From: Candidatus Thiodiazotropha sp. LNASS1
Lineage (GTDB): Bacteria; Pseudomonadota; Gammaproteobacteria; Chromatiales; Chromatiaceae
Reading direction: 5' to 3'
Assembly: GCF_964212655.1 (NCBI RefSeq)
Contig: NZ_OZ156465.1
Coordinates: forward strand, 2,232,001-2,296,000
Length of the DNA stretch: 64,000 nucleotides
Below the pieces are notes generated by a model. It ran no database searches. It was not told where the DNA came from and saw nothing but the letters and a program-made list of their open reading frames with translations. The position numbers and the translations under genes are program-made. Shown piece by piece: positions 28,979 to 38,317 of this stretch. Every line of letters starts with the position of its first letter. The first letter of the stretch is position 1.

Positions 28979-29956
28979 ATGACAGCCATGGATATAACAA
29001 CTATTCGCGAACTCATCAGCGACGACATGGATGCTGTCGACAAAATGATCATCCAGCAGCTGAAATCGGATGTGGTGCTGATCAACCGGATTGGCGCCTA
29101 TATCGTCCATAGCGGAGGAAAACGACTGCGGCCGATGATTGTGCTGTTGGCCGCCCGCGCCTGCGGTTACGCGGGTGGGAGGCATATCGACCTGGCCGCC
29201 ATCATCGAGTTCATCCATACCGCCACACTGCTGCACGATGATGTGGTGGATGGCTCTGATCTGCGGCGGAACCGGGAGACCGCGAATACGGTATGGGGTA
29301 ACGAGGCGAGTGTTCTGGTAGGTGACTTTCTCTACTCCCGCTCCTTTGAGATGATGGTCGACGTGGGCCGCATGCCGGTAATGGACGTCCTCTCTCACGC
29401 CACCAACCGCATCGCGGAAGGCGAGGTGCTGCAGCTGCTGAATGTGCACAATCCCGATACCAGCGAAGCGGAATACATGGAGGTGATAAAACGCAAGACA
29501 GCCACCCTGTTCGAGGCCGGTACGCGTCTTGGCGGCATCATCTCCGAGGTTGCCGAAGATCAGCAACAGGCGCTGGCGGATTACGGACTGCATCTGGGTA
29601 TCGCCTTCCAGCTGGTGGATGACGCCCTGGACTACAACTCAGAGAATAAGGAGATCGGTAAAAACATCGGCGACGACCTGGCGGAAGGCAAACCGACCCT
29701 GCCGCTGATCCAGGCCATGAAGTGCGCCGGCCAAGAAAAAAGCCGACGCCTGGCGAATATCATCGAAAACGGCGGCCTGGAAGAGATCGATTTCGTCATG
29801 CAGGCCATCGCCGACTGCGACGCCATCAACTACACCCAACAGCTCGCGCAACAGCAGGCGCAACAGGCCAAACGCGCCCTCGAAGCCCTGCCCGAGACCC
29901 CCTATCGGCAGGCACTCGCCAGCCTCGCAGACTTCTCGGTCGCCAGAACCAATTGA
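28979..29956 (+). CDS. ispB: Polyprenyl diphosphate synthase (octaprenyl type)
   Basis: Builds the long prenyl tail for ubiquinone/menaquinone from farnesyl diphosphate and isopentenyl diphosphate. 325 residues. The first Asp-rich motif appears as LLHDDVVDGSDLRR and the second as QLVDDALDYNSE, with SGGKRLRPMIV before them. Chain length cannot be read directly, but IspB is the usual gene beside tRNA/mutM. ATG codons 1 and 4 are both possible starts. Confidence 0.93.
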   Translation: MTAMDITTIRELISDDMDAVDKMIIQQLKSDVVLINRIGAYIVHSGGKRLRPMIVLLAARACGYAGGRHIDLAAIIEFIHTATLLHDDVVDGSDLRRNRETANTVWGNEASVLVGDFLYSRSFEMMVDVGRMPVMDVLSHATNRIAEGEVLQLLNVHNPDTSEAEYMEVIKRKTATLFEAGTRLGGIISEVAEDQQQALADYGLHLGIAFQLVDDALDYNSENKEIGKNIGDDLAEGKPTLPLIQAMKCAGQEKSRRLANIIENGGLEEIDFVMQAIADCDAINYTQQLAQQQAQQAKRALEALPETPYRQALASLADFSVARTN

Positions 29957-30025
29957 ATCGACTACCCGTTTCCATTACTATCTCTCGCTCGCTGCGTCAG
30001 CTTTAGGCTGACCCAGATCAAGATT

Positions 30026-30102
30026 CGGGGTGTAGCTCAGCCTGGTAGAGCACTGTCTTCGGGAGGCAGGGGCCGGAGGTTCGAATCCTCTCACCCCGAC
30101 CA
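30026..30102 (+). tRNA. tRNA-Pro (anticodon CGG)
   Basis: 77 bases. The acceptor stem pairs CGGGGTG with CACCCCG and the CCA end is encoded. The anticodon stem CTGTC/GGCAG encloses the loop TTCGGGA, giving CGG. The T-arm GGAGGTTCGAATCCTC is intact. Lies after ispB on the same strand. Confidence 0.97.
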
Positions 30103-30223
30103 ATCGGTCACTATCTTTCGCCGTTCTGTGGCATCCAAATCATTCACAACATGATTAACTACGATTTAACCGTCACCTGGGGTTGGCAGGCAGAGGCATC
30201 CCATTCCTGGTGGCTACAACGCG

Positions 30224-31162
30224 TTATTGAAGCCCCATCGACAACAGACAAAAACCTCTACCGATATAATCTCGCGTGGCAAAAATCATCACACCGGAGA
30301 TAGCCGCCATATCCATGGTGCGCCTGCTTGGCGCATCCTCGACTTCATGCAATGGCAGGGAGAAGTGGTTATAACCGGGTTGGATCACCAGACTTAGGTT
30401 GTATCGATCCTCCAGCTGCCAGTTGTGGCTTTGGTCATGGATACGCAGGGTTAGGGGCAGATCCTCCAACTGATCGGAATAGATCAGCAGTTCGAGGCGT
30501 TCATAACTACGCCAATCCGATTCAGGCTCCTGAATGTCAATACCGGGCCAGCGTCCTTCCAGCAGCGTGACATAAGCGCAGGAATCGATGTCCAAATCCG
30601 CCGGCAACGACCAATCCTCCGGCAGGTCGACATGGCGCACCTCACCACCCTCGCTGCCTTCGATCAGTGCCCTGGAGAAAAAAATATCCGGATCGATCAA
30701 TCGGGGAAACTGATCAGCCCTGACCTGATAGGCAATGTACCAATACAGGGGCTGGGCAAAGGCGGATAGGACGAGCAGTAAGACAATGGCGATGGAAAGA
30801 TGTGGCACCAGGGATCGTCTGATGAAGCCGTTGTACAATATGCCGCCTGCGGCAATACCCAGAAGATCCAATATGACATCATGCAAACTAGGATCGCGGC
30901 CTATCAGATACTGTGCCGCCTCTATCAGGAGGCCGAATATCAAAGCCAGGGCCAATACCGGCCATATCGGCCGGTCCCGCCCTTTACGATTTGGCCACAA
31001 CGCAATCAGTGTCAGCAGGGTGAAAATCAGAAAGTGACCGGAATCCTGCAGTGAGTACATCAGGCGGTTTTCACCTGGCAGATCGGTTCCCAACAGAATT
31101 GCCGTTGCAAGAAGCAAGGCAAGGAACACGAACCATGAATCTTTAAAAGAGAAGTGAGGCAC
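30224..31162 (-). CDS. VanZ-like membrane protein with a C-terminal extracytoplasmic domain
   Basis: 312 residues. The first 140 form the VanZ-like part with four to five TM segments and the conserved SGHFLIFTLLTLIAL. A further TM near 118–136 (HLSIAIVLLLVLSAFAQ) leads to about 170 residues outside the membrane, rich in beta structure and ending with FATRDYIGRGFCL. The added domain resembles carbohydrate-binding-like beta sandwiches, but that is an impression. VanZ proteins have been linked to glycopeptide tolerance in a few species; here function is unknown. Confidence 0.75.
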   Translation of the reverse strand: MPHFSFKDSWFVFLALLLATAILLGTDLPGENRLMYSLQDSGHFLIFTLLTLIALWPNRKGRDRPIWPVLALALIFGLLIEAAQYLIGRDPSLHDVILDLLGIAAGGILYNGFIRRSLVPHLSIAIVLLLVLSAFAQPLYWYIAYQVRADQFPRLIDPDIFFSRALIEGSEGGEVRHVDLPEDWSLPADLDIDSCAYVTLLEGRWPGIDIQEPESDWRSYERLELLIYSDQLEDLPLTLRIHDQSHNWQLEDRYNLSLVIQPGYNHFSLPLHEVEDAPSRRTMDMAAISGVMIFATRDYIGRGFCLLSMGLQ

Positions 31163-31315
31163 GCGTTATAACTCCATACGGTTCAAATCAGAGTTAAACA
31201 CGCTTTATACCCGGGTACCACCCGGCAACTGACAGCGGCGAATTTGAGATGATCGACGGTATACAGAGAACAGCCCGGATTGTTGTCAGACCCGACTTTC
31301 AAGCCCTTGAATCTG

Positions 31316-32605
31316 TCACTGGGAAAGAAAACCCGCACTGTACAGTACCAGATCCGTATGCCTCAGCCATTTAGTGAGGGGTTCCTGCTCCAGTTCGGGT
31401 ACTCCATCCTTGACCCAACGTCTCAAGGCCTCTCTGGCTGTGCTCTGTACCAGGTAGATCATCTCTCTGACCAGTGCATCCAGTTCAGAGAGCGCCTTCT
31501 CCTCATTACCGATAATGTTCAACAGCTTGGCTGGGGCACGCAGATCGAAACCACAACGTTTTGCCATGCCTGTCAGGCGTTTCAGCTGTTGCACGATAAA
31601 TCTGGCCATTTCGTTGTCACCGCTCACATCGATCGCATCCGCGCCCTGCAATATATCGTTCAGGAGCTTCATACGCGCCTGTAGGATCGTCTTATTGATA
31701 CCACCCGTCGGGGATACTTTATCCATAGCCCCATCGACACGTTTTGCGGCCTCGATCAAGGGCACCATAATATCCTTGCCGAACCGTTCGGTATTGAATT
31801 TCAACACCTCTGAGGTGGAGAAGAGTCTGCCGCCGCTGTTTTTCCGTTCCAGCCGGATCGCCGTAAGCAGCTCGGCCGCCCCGAGCACCCGGGCGGCGGG
31901 CGTCACGCTATCACCTGACAATCCATTGGGATAACCGCTGCCGTCGAGTCTCTCATGATGCTGATGCACCGCCTCGCTGATGCGGGGATGGTAGTTTGGG
32001 AATAACTTCAGGAACCGATAGGCAATACCGGGATGGGAGTAGATCTGGCGATGCTGTGCCATGTTTAAAGGCTGTCGACTGGTAAAGATCGAGGGCTCCA
32101 GATGCATCTCCCCAAGATCCAGGAAAAGTGCAGCCGTGGCCAGCTCCTGCCTGTCGTCAGCGGGCCATCTCAAGCGGGAAGCGACATACAGTGCAATCAA
32201 TGCGACACGCATCATGTGATGATAACGGTCAACGCAGCATTCCCGGCAAACCGTCAACTTGAATGCCAGTTGCGGCTCTAGTGGGACAGTCCCCAGAGGG
32301 GTCAGCAGATCTCTCTGGATAAAGCGCCGATCAATGGCCTGTTCGAGTTCAGGCTCATCATGCAGTAACCGCTTGCCATCGCGCATCAGCTTTTCAGCCG
32401 TTATCCTATTCTCAACAGCCAACGAAAAGTCCAATGGTCGCAGTAGTTTATGACCTACCAACCGATCATATTTCGAGCTATCCACGAATTCACCCCGCTT
32501 CACCAGAGTAATCCCCTGGTCACTCCGTATGTCATCAATGGCCATTACCTGGCGCAGATCGCCAAGTTCTGTGACCAGCTTGATGTAGGGGTCGGGATGT
32601 ATCAC
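31316..32605 (-). CDS. HD-GYP-like signalling protein with an altered HD motif
   Basis: 429 residues, no TM. An N-terminal region of about 120 residues unlike a receiver precedes an HD-GYP-type core. The GYP motif is intact (HHERLDGSGYPNGL, residues 216–229), but the usual HDIGK core reads LDLGEM: Leu162 stands where the first metal His should be and Glu replaces Lys. Active HD-GYP enzymes hydrolyse cyclic di-GMP; this one may bind without cleaving it. Neighbouring VanZ and ugd genes do not suggest a pathway. Confidence 0.82.
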   Translation of the reverse strand: MIHPDPYIKLVTELGDLRQVMAIDDIRSDQGITLVKRGEFVDSSKYDRLVGHKLLRPLDFSLAVENRITAEKLMRDGKRLLHDEPELEQAIDRRFIQRDLLTPLGTVPLEPQLAFKLTVCRECCVDRYHHMMRVALIALYVASRLRWPADDRQELATAALFLDLGEMHLEPSIFTSRQPLNMAQHRQIYSHPGIAYRFLKLFPNYHPRISEAVHQHHERLDGSGYPNGLSGDSVTPAARVLGAAELLTAIRLERKNSGGRLFSTSEVLKFNTERFGKDIMVPLIEAAKRVDGAMDKVSPTGGINKTILQARMKLLNDILQGADAIDVSGDNEMARFIVQQLKRLTGMAKRCGFDLRAPAKLLNIIGNEEKALSELDALVREMIYLVQSTAREALRRWVKDGVPELEQEPLTKWLRHTDLVLYSAGFLSQ

Positions 32606-32745
32606 TGATCCGTTTGCCTGGAGTGAGGAGTTCCTTATTAATTAGCGACAGGGAGTACGCTTACTTTACCGCATGAAGGCGACCTCAGGCAGAGCAATGG
32701 CGCCGCTCAAAAAGGTCAGATGGAACTCTATCCGGTGTTCTTCTA

Positions 32746-32770
32746 GTTCCCACGCTCCGGCGTGGAAACG
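32746..32770. repeat. Short palindromic element (GTTCCCACGCTCCGGCGTGGAAACG)
   Basis: Stem TTCC-CACGC pairs with GCGTG-GAA around TCCG. It lies in the 278-base space between the HD-GYP gene start and the ugd end. This sequence type is a familiar dispersed palindrome in related Gammaproteobacteria, from memory. Confidence 0.6.
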
Positions 32771-32777
32771 ATAAGAT

Positions 32778-32835
32778 ATTCGCGTTTATTCGCGTTCATT
32801 TGCGGACCTTTTAAATTCTTTGCGTTTATTTGCGG
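32778..32835. repeat. 29-bp repeat family (TTTGCG...ATTTGCGG), direct copies
   Basis: A full unit at 32778–32806 is followed by a partial one at 32819–32835 in the same orientation. The full unit matches 26 of 29 bases of the inverse of 61504–61532 and 25 of 29 of 61638–61666. Confidence 0.7.
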
Positions 32836-32883
32836 CCCGCTTCAACAACACCTTCCTTGACAACAGACAACCTGGCGGGACAA

Positions 32884-34209
32884 TCAGTCGCCCCGGCCGA
32901 TGGCGTAATAGCTGAAACCGGCCTCTTTGAGACGTTTGGGATCATAGATATTGCGGCCATCGAATATCACGGGCTCACTGAGGGCGAGTTTGATCTGTTC
33001 GAAATCGGGACTGCGAAAGACCTGCCACTCTGTTACCACTACCAGAGCGTCAGCACCTTTGAGTGTACTCTCCTGGTCGCTGCAGTAGACCAGATCCTGG
33101 CGTTCACCATAAATTCGGCGACACTCTTCCATCGCTTCCGGATCGAATGCCCGAACCTTCGCCCCGGCATCCCACAACGCCTCGATCAGCACCCGGCTGG
33201 ATGCCTCACGCATATCGTCGGTGTTCGGTTTGAAGGATAGTCCCCAGAGGGCAAAGGTCTTGCCCTTCAGCTCACCCGAGTAGTGTCGGCTGATCTTATC
33301 GAACAACACCCGCTTCTGGCGATGATTCACCGCCTCCACCGCCGTCAACAATTGGGCATCGTAATCCACTTCCCGGGCAGTGCGCTCCAGCGCATTGACA
33401 TCCTTCGGGAAACAGGAACCGCCATAGCCGCATCCGGGATAGATGAAGTGATAGCCGATACGGGAATCCGCACCGATACCATGTCGCACCTGTTCGATAT
33501 CGGCGCCCAGCCTCTCCGCCAGGTTGGAGAGTTCGTTCATAAAACTGATCTTGGTGGCGAGAATGGCATTGGCGGCATATTTGGTCAGCTCGGCGGAGCG
33601 GATATCCATGGCGATCAAGCGGTCGTGATTCCTGTTGAAGGGGGTATACAGGGCACGCAGCAGCTCGGTTGTTCTCGGATTGTCGGTACCGATGATAATC
33701 CTGTCAGGCTTCATGAAATCGTCGAGTGCGGCGCCTTCCTTGAGAAACTCAGGATTGGATACCACATCGAACTCCACCTGTTTACCGTGTGTACGCAAGG
33801 CCTCATTGACGCGTTCTCTCACCTTGTCCGCGGTACCCACGGGAACAGTGGATTTATCCACGATGATCCGATAGTCATCCATATGTTCCGCAATCGATGC
33901 CGCCACCGCCAGCACATACTGGAGATCCGCCGAGCCGTCCTCGTCGGGTGGCGTGCCGACTGCGATGAACTGAAACAACCCGTGCGCCACCGCCTCGGCG
34001 GCGTCGGTGGTGAAATGCAATCTTCCCGCCTTGGCATTGCGTTCCACCATGGCCTCAAGACCCGGTTCATATATCGGTATCTCACCCTGCTTGAGCATCG
34101 CTATCTTCCGCTCGTCCACATCCATGCAGACGACGTCGTTTCCGACCTCTGCCAGACATGCTCCGGTAACCAAACCGACATACCCTGAACCAAAAACTGT
34201 AACTTTCAT
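32884..34209 (-). CDS. ugd: UDP-glucose 6-dehydrogenase
   Basis: Oxidises UDP-glucose to UDP-glucuronate with two NAD, supplying surface polysaccharides and the Arn pathway. 441 residues. Rossmann start [20 protein letters not shown], the catalytic Cys in the [14 protein letters not shown] motif and [20 protein letters not shown] are all present. It lies between two clusters of 29-bp repeats together with a plsC-like gene. Its product is a likely precursor for envelope glycans. Confidence 0.96.
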   Translation of the reverse strand: MKVTVFGSGYVGLVTGACLAEVGNDVVCMDVDERKIAMLKQGEIPIYEPGLEAMVERNAKAGRLHFTTDAAEAVAHGLFQFIAVGTPPDEDGSADLQYVLAVAASIAEHMDDYRIIVDKSTVPVGTADKVRERVNEALRTHGKQVEFDVVSNPEFLKEGAALDDFMKPDRIIIGTDNPRTTELLRALYTPFNRNHDRLIAMDIRSAELTKYAANAILATKISFMNELSNLAERLGADIEQVRHGIGADSRIGYHFIYPGCGYGGSCFPKDVNALERTAREVDYDAQLLTAVEAVNHRQKRVLFDKISRHYSGELKGKTFALWGLSFKPNTDDMREASSRVLIEALWDAGAKVRAFDPEAMEECRRIYGERQDLVYCSDQESTLKGADALVVVTEWQVFRSPDFEQIKLALSEPVIFDGRNIYDPKRLKEAGFSYYAIGRGD

Positions 34210-34283
34210 CGTTAACCCTTGGGAGGACCCTACTCAAAAATAACGCACAATCATACTTGCTGAGTAAACGGGAGGCCAGACAT

Positions 34284-34970
34284 TCAGCACTGGGGTATTT
34301 GATCCAAGGCGCATTGGATCGCCTGATTCAGGCTGTCTGGTGATTGACCGGTCGATTCGATCACGGGAAGCGGCTGAATCCGCGCATGTCCGCGCATGAA
34401 AACCGGCAGCATCACACCACCCTGGCCACTCACACCACTGATACGCAACGGAACCAGAGGCAGCCCGGTCAACGCTGCCAGACGGGCGGCTCCGGCCTTT
34501 ATTTTACGCGGCGGATCGCTGTCGAGATGGATCTTGCCGTGGGGGAAGAGTGCCACTATCTCGCCGTCACGCAGCGCCTTGATCGCCTGACGCATCGCTT
34601 TCTCCGGTGAGTTCTCCCGATCCACGGGAATACAACCCACCGCACGGAACAGCCACTGCAAGCCAAATCGCTCATACTGCTCCCTGGCAATGAGGAAGCG
34701 CAGGGGCCGGTTGCTGGATGCCAGCATCAACAGAGGGTCGAGCCCGGAGATGTGATTGGATACTACGATCGCACCGTCTGTTTCAGGCAACGGCAATTCA
34801 GTCTGGGGCAGTCGGTGATAGACATGGCAAAACAGGCGGTTGAACCCATCCAGCCAGTTCAGCCAGGCAACACCCCATTCGGCTCGCCGAGCTTCACGGC
34901 AACGCCTGTTCAATCCGGCTATGGCCATGACCACGGCAAGCAGCAGTATTATCAGTATGAATGTATTCAC
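34284..34970 (-). CDS. 1-acyl-sn-glycerol-3-phosphate acyltransferase (PlsC-like)
   Basis: 228 residues. N-terminal TM (FILIILLLAVVMAIAGL), then the acyltransferase core with the H-x4-D site in VVSNHISGLDPLL and the later ALFPHGKIH and PLVPLRISG segments. Cell role is membrane phospholipid synthesis; the acyl acceptor is inferred. The next gene (ugd) is 74 bases further on the same strand. Confidence 0.88.
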   Translation of the reverse strand: MNTFILIILLLAVVMAIAGLNRRCREARRAEWGVAWLNWLDGFNRLFCHVYHRLPQTELPLPETDGAIVVSNHISGLDPLLMLASSNRPLRFLIAREQYERFGLQWLFRAVGCIPVDRENSPEKAMRQAIKALRDGEIVALFPHGKIHLDSDPPRKIKAGAARLAALTGLPLVPLRISGVSGQGGVMLPVFMRGHARIQPLPVIESTGQSPDSLNQAIQCALDQIPQC

Positions 34971-35317
34971 TGTTGAAGTGGCTTCACTTTCTCTTTTTGT
35001 TAGTTCTTACCCTGCTCAAGGTAACAAAACACAAATAAACTAGCCGCAAATAGACGCCAATCACCGCAAATCAAGTCAAATTATCTGCCGTGAGAAAAAG
35101 TTGTCCAATGAAATGCTTTGCATACACCAGCGCTCGATAAGCTCGAGGAGGTTGACTGAAATAGATGGCCAGGTAAAGGATCGCATGTTCGCCATACACA
35201 TGGTTATATCATTTGCGATGGTTTGCGGTGATTGGCGTCTATTTGCGGCAATACATTCTTGATCCGTTGATTGCTCCGGGATTTAATCATCCCACCCGCT
35301 CGCTGAGCTTCCACCTC
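34971..35317. other. Intergenic region between def and plsC carrying an inverted repeat
   Basis: 347 bases with no gene that I can support. It holds a 28-bp perfect inverted repeat (entry at 35043) around a 151-base interior with no open frame of note. Confidence 0.6.
35043..35249. repeat. Perfect 28-bp inverted repeat around a 151-bp core
   Basis: GCCGCAAATAGACGCCAATC plus ACCGCAAA (35043–35070) recurs as its exact inverse at 35222–35249. The arms follow the same pattern as the 29-bp repeat family at 32778 and 61504 (TTTGCG–N–ATTTGCGG). The layout is that of a small non-autonomous mobile element or of a long hairpin. Confidence 0.75.
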
Positions 35318-35836
35318 TCACTTTTTACCGCCCTTCTGATAGACCTTGCGTTGAAACAGGTCAGTGCGGCGGCTCACCAGGCGGTCGATAAAGAGTATGC
35401 CATCTAGATGGTCCACCTCATGTTGCAGCGCCCGCGCTTCAAATCCTTCCATCTCGAATTCGTGATCCTCACCCTGAGGATCCTGCGAGCGTACTTTTAT
35501 TCGCTCCGCACGAATTACATTCCCGGTATAATCGGGTACTGAAAGACAACCTTCACGACCGAGCTCGAAGCCGTCCCATTCGGTGATTTCCGGGTTTACC
35601 AGGATCAGGTGACCATGGTTCGGTACCGGCTTTCTGGTGGTGGAACAATCCAAAATAACGATACGTTGAGACCTCCCCACCTGGGGGGCTGCGATACCGA
35701 CGGCGGCCGGTCCTGCCTGGCGTGTCTCTTCCAGATCGGCAATGAATCCATGCAGCTCATCATCGAAGTGAATCACCTCATCCGCCAGCTGCTTGAGTCT
35801 CGGGTCCGGCAGCTTCAATATTTCCAATATCGCCAT
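35318..35836 (-). CDS. def: Peptide deformylase
   Basis: Removes the formyl group from nascent proteins. 172 residues. All three motifs are present: GIAAPQVG, EGCLSVP with the metal Cys, and QHEVDHLDG with both His and the catalytic Glu. No fmt gene is adjacent; a gcvR gene precedes it by four bases. Deformylases of this size are common as a second copy, so a paralogue may exist. Confidence 0.95.
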   Translation of the reverse strand: MAILEILKLPDPRLKQLADEVIHFDDELHGFIADLEETRQAGPAAVGIAAPQVGRSQRIVILDCSTTRKPVPNHGHLILVNPEITEWDGFELGREGCLSVPDYTGNVIRAERIKVRSQDPQGEDHEFEMEGFEARALQHEVDHLDGILFIDRLVSRRTDLFQRKVYQKGGKK

Positions 35837-35840
35837 GAGG

Positions 35841-36365
35841 TCAGCCGATCAGGGTCTCTACGGATGAGATGTGAACATCGATGTCCTCCAGCGCAAGGGG
35901 TTGCAACGCCGATTCGAGTGTCTCGATTTCGGCCTCCGCATATCCCTGTATGGTCATGATGTAGACAGGCTTCTCCGAATCACCTACCACATCCGATGCC
36001 AGCTCGAGGATATTGAAGCCACATTCGGCGAGGGCTCCGGTCACTTTTGCCACGATACCGGCGCGATCCGCGCCATTTACCCTGACCTGGAAGTTGGGTA
36101 CCCGGTGCCGATGCAGTCCGCCATGTATCGGATCGATATGAAATTTGAGTTGCAGCCGATCCGCCACAGGTGCAATCAGGTTTGTCAGGGTCTGTTCACC
36201 GTGCCCCCCATCGACCATCATCATGATGGAGAAGTTACCACCCAAACGAATCATCGAACTCTCCCCCAGGGTACATCCGCCACGATAGAGCGCGTCGGTA
36301 ACCTGGGCAACTATTCCCGGTTGGTCTTCACCCACCAGGGTCAGCATCAGCCAATTCATTTTCAC
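35841..36365 (-). CDS. gcvR: GcvR-like protein with two ACT domains
   Basis: 174 residues. Two ACT domains at about 5–80 and 90–165 (LTLVGEDQPGIVAQVTDALY and VRVNGADRAGIVAKVTGALA). In E. coli GcvR represses the glycine cleavage operon with GcvA. No gcv gene or glycine riboswitch is seen nearby, so the regulatory target is only inferred from the family. Four bases before def. Confidence 0.85.
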   Translation of the reverse strand: MKMNWLMLTLVGEDQPGIVAQVTDALYRGGCTLGESSMIRLGGNFSIMMMVDGGHGEQTLTNLIAPVADRLQLKFHIDPIHGGLHRHRVPNFQVRVNGADRAGIVAKVTGALAECGFNILELASDVVGDSEKPVYIMTIQGYAEAEIETLESALQPLALEDIDVHISSVETLIG

Positions 36366-36457
36366 TCCTCAAAGTTCATGATCAGACACTCCCGCATGCA
36401 GGATAAATGAGTGCCGGTTGTTGGTCCAGAAACAGATCCCGCTGTGAATCAGGTAAT

Positions 36458-37189
36458 CTAATCGCGCCAAATCATTGCAGCCATTCGACCGGTCACTCCA
36501 TCACGGCGGTAGGAGAAGAAGAGCCTGTCCTGGGTTAAGGTACAATATTCTCCACCGGTGATGAACTCCACGCCGGCATCGATGAGGCGCATGCGGGCCA
36601 ATGCATAGATATCGGCCAGCCAGTGCCCTGGACGATTGTTAGTGAATGACTGGGCTGTCGCCTGCCGATAGGCGAGGAAACGGTCGCGAACTTCATCCCC
36701 AACCTCGAATGCTGCCGGTCCAATGGCGGGTCCAAGCCAAACTACCAGATCCTCCATGGGACTCTTGAAGCGTTGTAATGCATTTTCGATCACACCCGCC
36801 GCCAAACCTCGCCAACCCGCATGCGCGGCACACACCTCATTACCCTGTCGATCGGCGATCAAGAGCGGCAGGCAATCGGCCGTGAGTACGGCACAGACAA
36901 CACCGGGTTGGTCGGTATAGACGGCATCGGCCTGGCATCCGGGATTGGCGCTGTCCGGAGAGACCACGCAACAGCCATGCACCTGACTGAGCCAAAACGG
37001 CGTATCGGGCAACCGGCACTCCCGTGCCAGCAACGCTCTGTTTCGAGCTACACAGGCCGGGTCATCGCCCACATGGTCAGCCAGATTGAGGCTGTCAAAA
37101 GGCGCGGCACTGCATCCTCCCTGGCGCGTGGTAACCAATGCCTTCACGTTCGAAGGTGCGGGCCATGCAGGCTGCAGCACATCAATCAT
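36458..37189 (-). CDS. pgeF: PgeF/YfiH family purine nucleoside phosphorylase-like laccase-domain protein
   Basis: 243 residues from the ATG that overlaps the rluD stop; the longer open frame upstream has no family support. Metal-binding landmarks AVLTADCLPLLIAD and CAAHAGWRGLAAGVIENAL are intact, plus FEVGDEVRDRFLA near the C-terminus. The family was once called polyphenol oxidase/laccase. It is now linked to hydrolysis or phosphorolysis of purine nucleosides and to peptidoglycan proofreading in E. coli. The rluD-pgeF order is standard. Confidence 0.92.
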   Translation of the reverse strand: MIDVLQPAWPAPSNVKALVTTRQGGCSAAPFDSLNLADHVGDDPACVARNRALLARECRLPDTPFWLSQVHGCCVVSPDSANPGCQADAVYTDQPGVVCAVLTADCLPLLIADRQGNEVCAAHAGWRGLAAGVIENALQRFKSPMEDLVVWLGPAIGPAAFEVGDEVRDRFLAYRQATAQSFTNNRPGHWLADIYALARMRLIDAGVEFITGGEYCTLTQDRLFFSYRRDGVTGRMAAMIWRD

Positions 37190-38157
37190 CGTTTGGCATC
37201 CTCGGCAAGGAGATCGATCAATTGTTGCATATCGGTGGGTACAGGCGCCTCCCAAGCGACCCGTTCACCCGTCTCCGGGTGAATCAGTTCAAGCCGGGTG
37301 GCATGCAGCGCCTGGCGCCTGAATCCCTTGATCGCGGCGGCCAGCTCATCGTTGATAGCTGACGGCAGCTTGAGCCGCCCTCCATACAGCGGATCACCCA
37401 GAAGCGGATGGCGGATGTGGCGCATATGGACACGAATCTGATGGGTGCGTCCGGTCTCCAATCTGATCCGCAACAGCGTATGGGCACGGAAACGCTGCTC
37501 GATTCGATAGTGTGTGACCGCATGCTTTCCCGTCTCGTGGACTGTCATACGCAGGCGGTTGACCGGGTGCCTGCCGATCGGCGCATCGACAGTGCCGCCG
37601 GCAATCATTTCCCCCTGCACAAGCGCCAGATACTCTCTCTTAACACTCCGCGCCTGTAACTGCCCGACCAGCGCATGCTGCGATTGCAGGGTTTTTGCGA
37701 CCACCAGTAGACCGCTGGTCTCTTTATCAAGGCGGTGAACGATACCGGCTCTGGGGATCTGCTGCAGGGGCCGGTAATGGTTCAACAAACCATTCAACAG
37801 GGTACCGTCGGGATTACCCGCCGCAGGGTGCATCACCAATCCGGCGGGCTTATTGATCACCAACAGATGCTCATCCTCATAGACAAGGTCGAGTTCGATC
37901 GCTTGTGCCTCTGCCTCCACCTCATCCTGCGGTATCGGCCGAAGATTGATCAGCTCTCCCCCGCGGATCCGCTGTTTGGCCTTGCAGGGGCGCCCATCCA
38001 GCTCCACCAGGCCCAGTTTTATCCAATGTTGCAGACGGCTGCGGGAGAATTCGGGGAATTGATCGGACAACACCTGATCGAGCCGGCTGCCTGCACACTC
38101 TTCAGGGATCACCACTGAACGGGGAGGAACTTTATCAATGAATTTGGCATCCGACAT
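37186..38157 (-). CDS. rluD: 23S rRNA pseudouridine synthase RluD
   Basis: Converts three uridines of 23S rRNA helix 69 to pseudouridine. 323 residues from the ATG giving MSDAKFIDKVPPRSVVIPEE; seven more codons are possible upstream. An S4-like RNA-binding domain occupies about residues 20–90. The catalytic Asp is in the HRLDKETSGLLVVAKT motif near 136. Divergent from bamD, as in many Gammaproteobacteria. Confidence 0.95.
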   Translation of the reverse strand: MSDAKFIDKVPPRSVVIPEECAGSRLDQVLSDQFPEFSRSRLQHWIKLGLVELDGRPCKAKQRIRGGELINLRPIPQDEVEAEAQAIELDLVYEDEHLLVINKPAGLVMHPAAGNPDGTLLNGLLNHYRPLQQIPRAGIVHRLDKETSGLLVVAKTLQSQHALVGQLQARSVKREYLALVQGEMIAGGTVDAPIGRHPVNRLRMTVHETGKHAVTHYRIEQRFRAHTLLRIRLETGRTHQIRVHMRHIRHPLLGDPLYGGRLKLPSAINDELAAAIKGFRRQALHATRLELIHPETGERVAWEAPVPTDMQQLIDLLAEDAKR

Positions 38158-38317
38158 AGATGATCCGTATTGTCCCATTGAGGTTGCTGTTTTACAAAAT
38201 CCGCCGTTTCAACCACACTACGCACTTTACTGAAGCCATCAAAGACGGGTTATACCCCCATCACGCGTTCCGTTATACTTCAGCGTTTATCAAACATACC
38301 CTAGGTATTGATTAGCC

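Noticed and set aside
33283-34188. 301-codon frame opposite ugd
   Set aside because: Complement of the conserved ugd frame; composition is that of a shadow.
35043-35249. CRISPR array
   Set aside because: Only two repeat copies, inverted rather than direct, with a 151-base interior; no cas genes.
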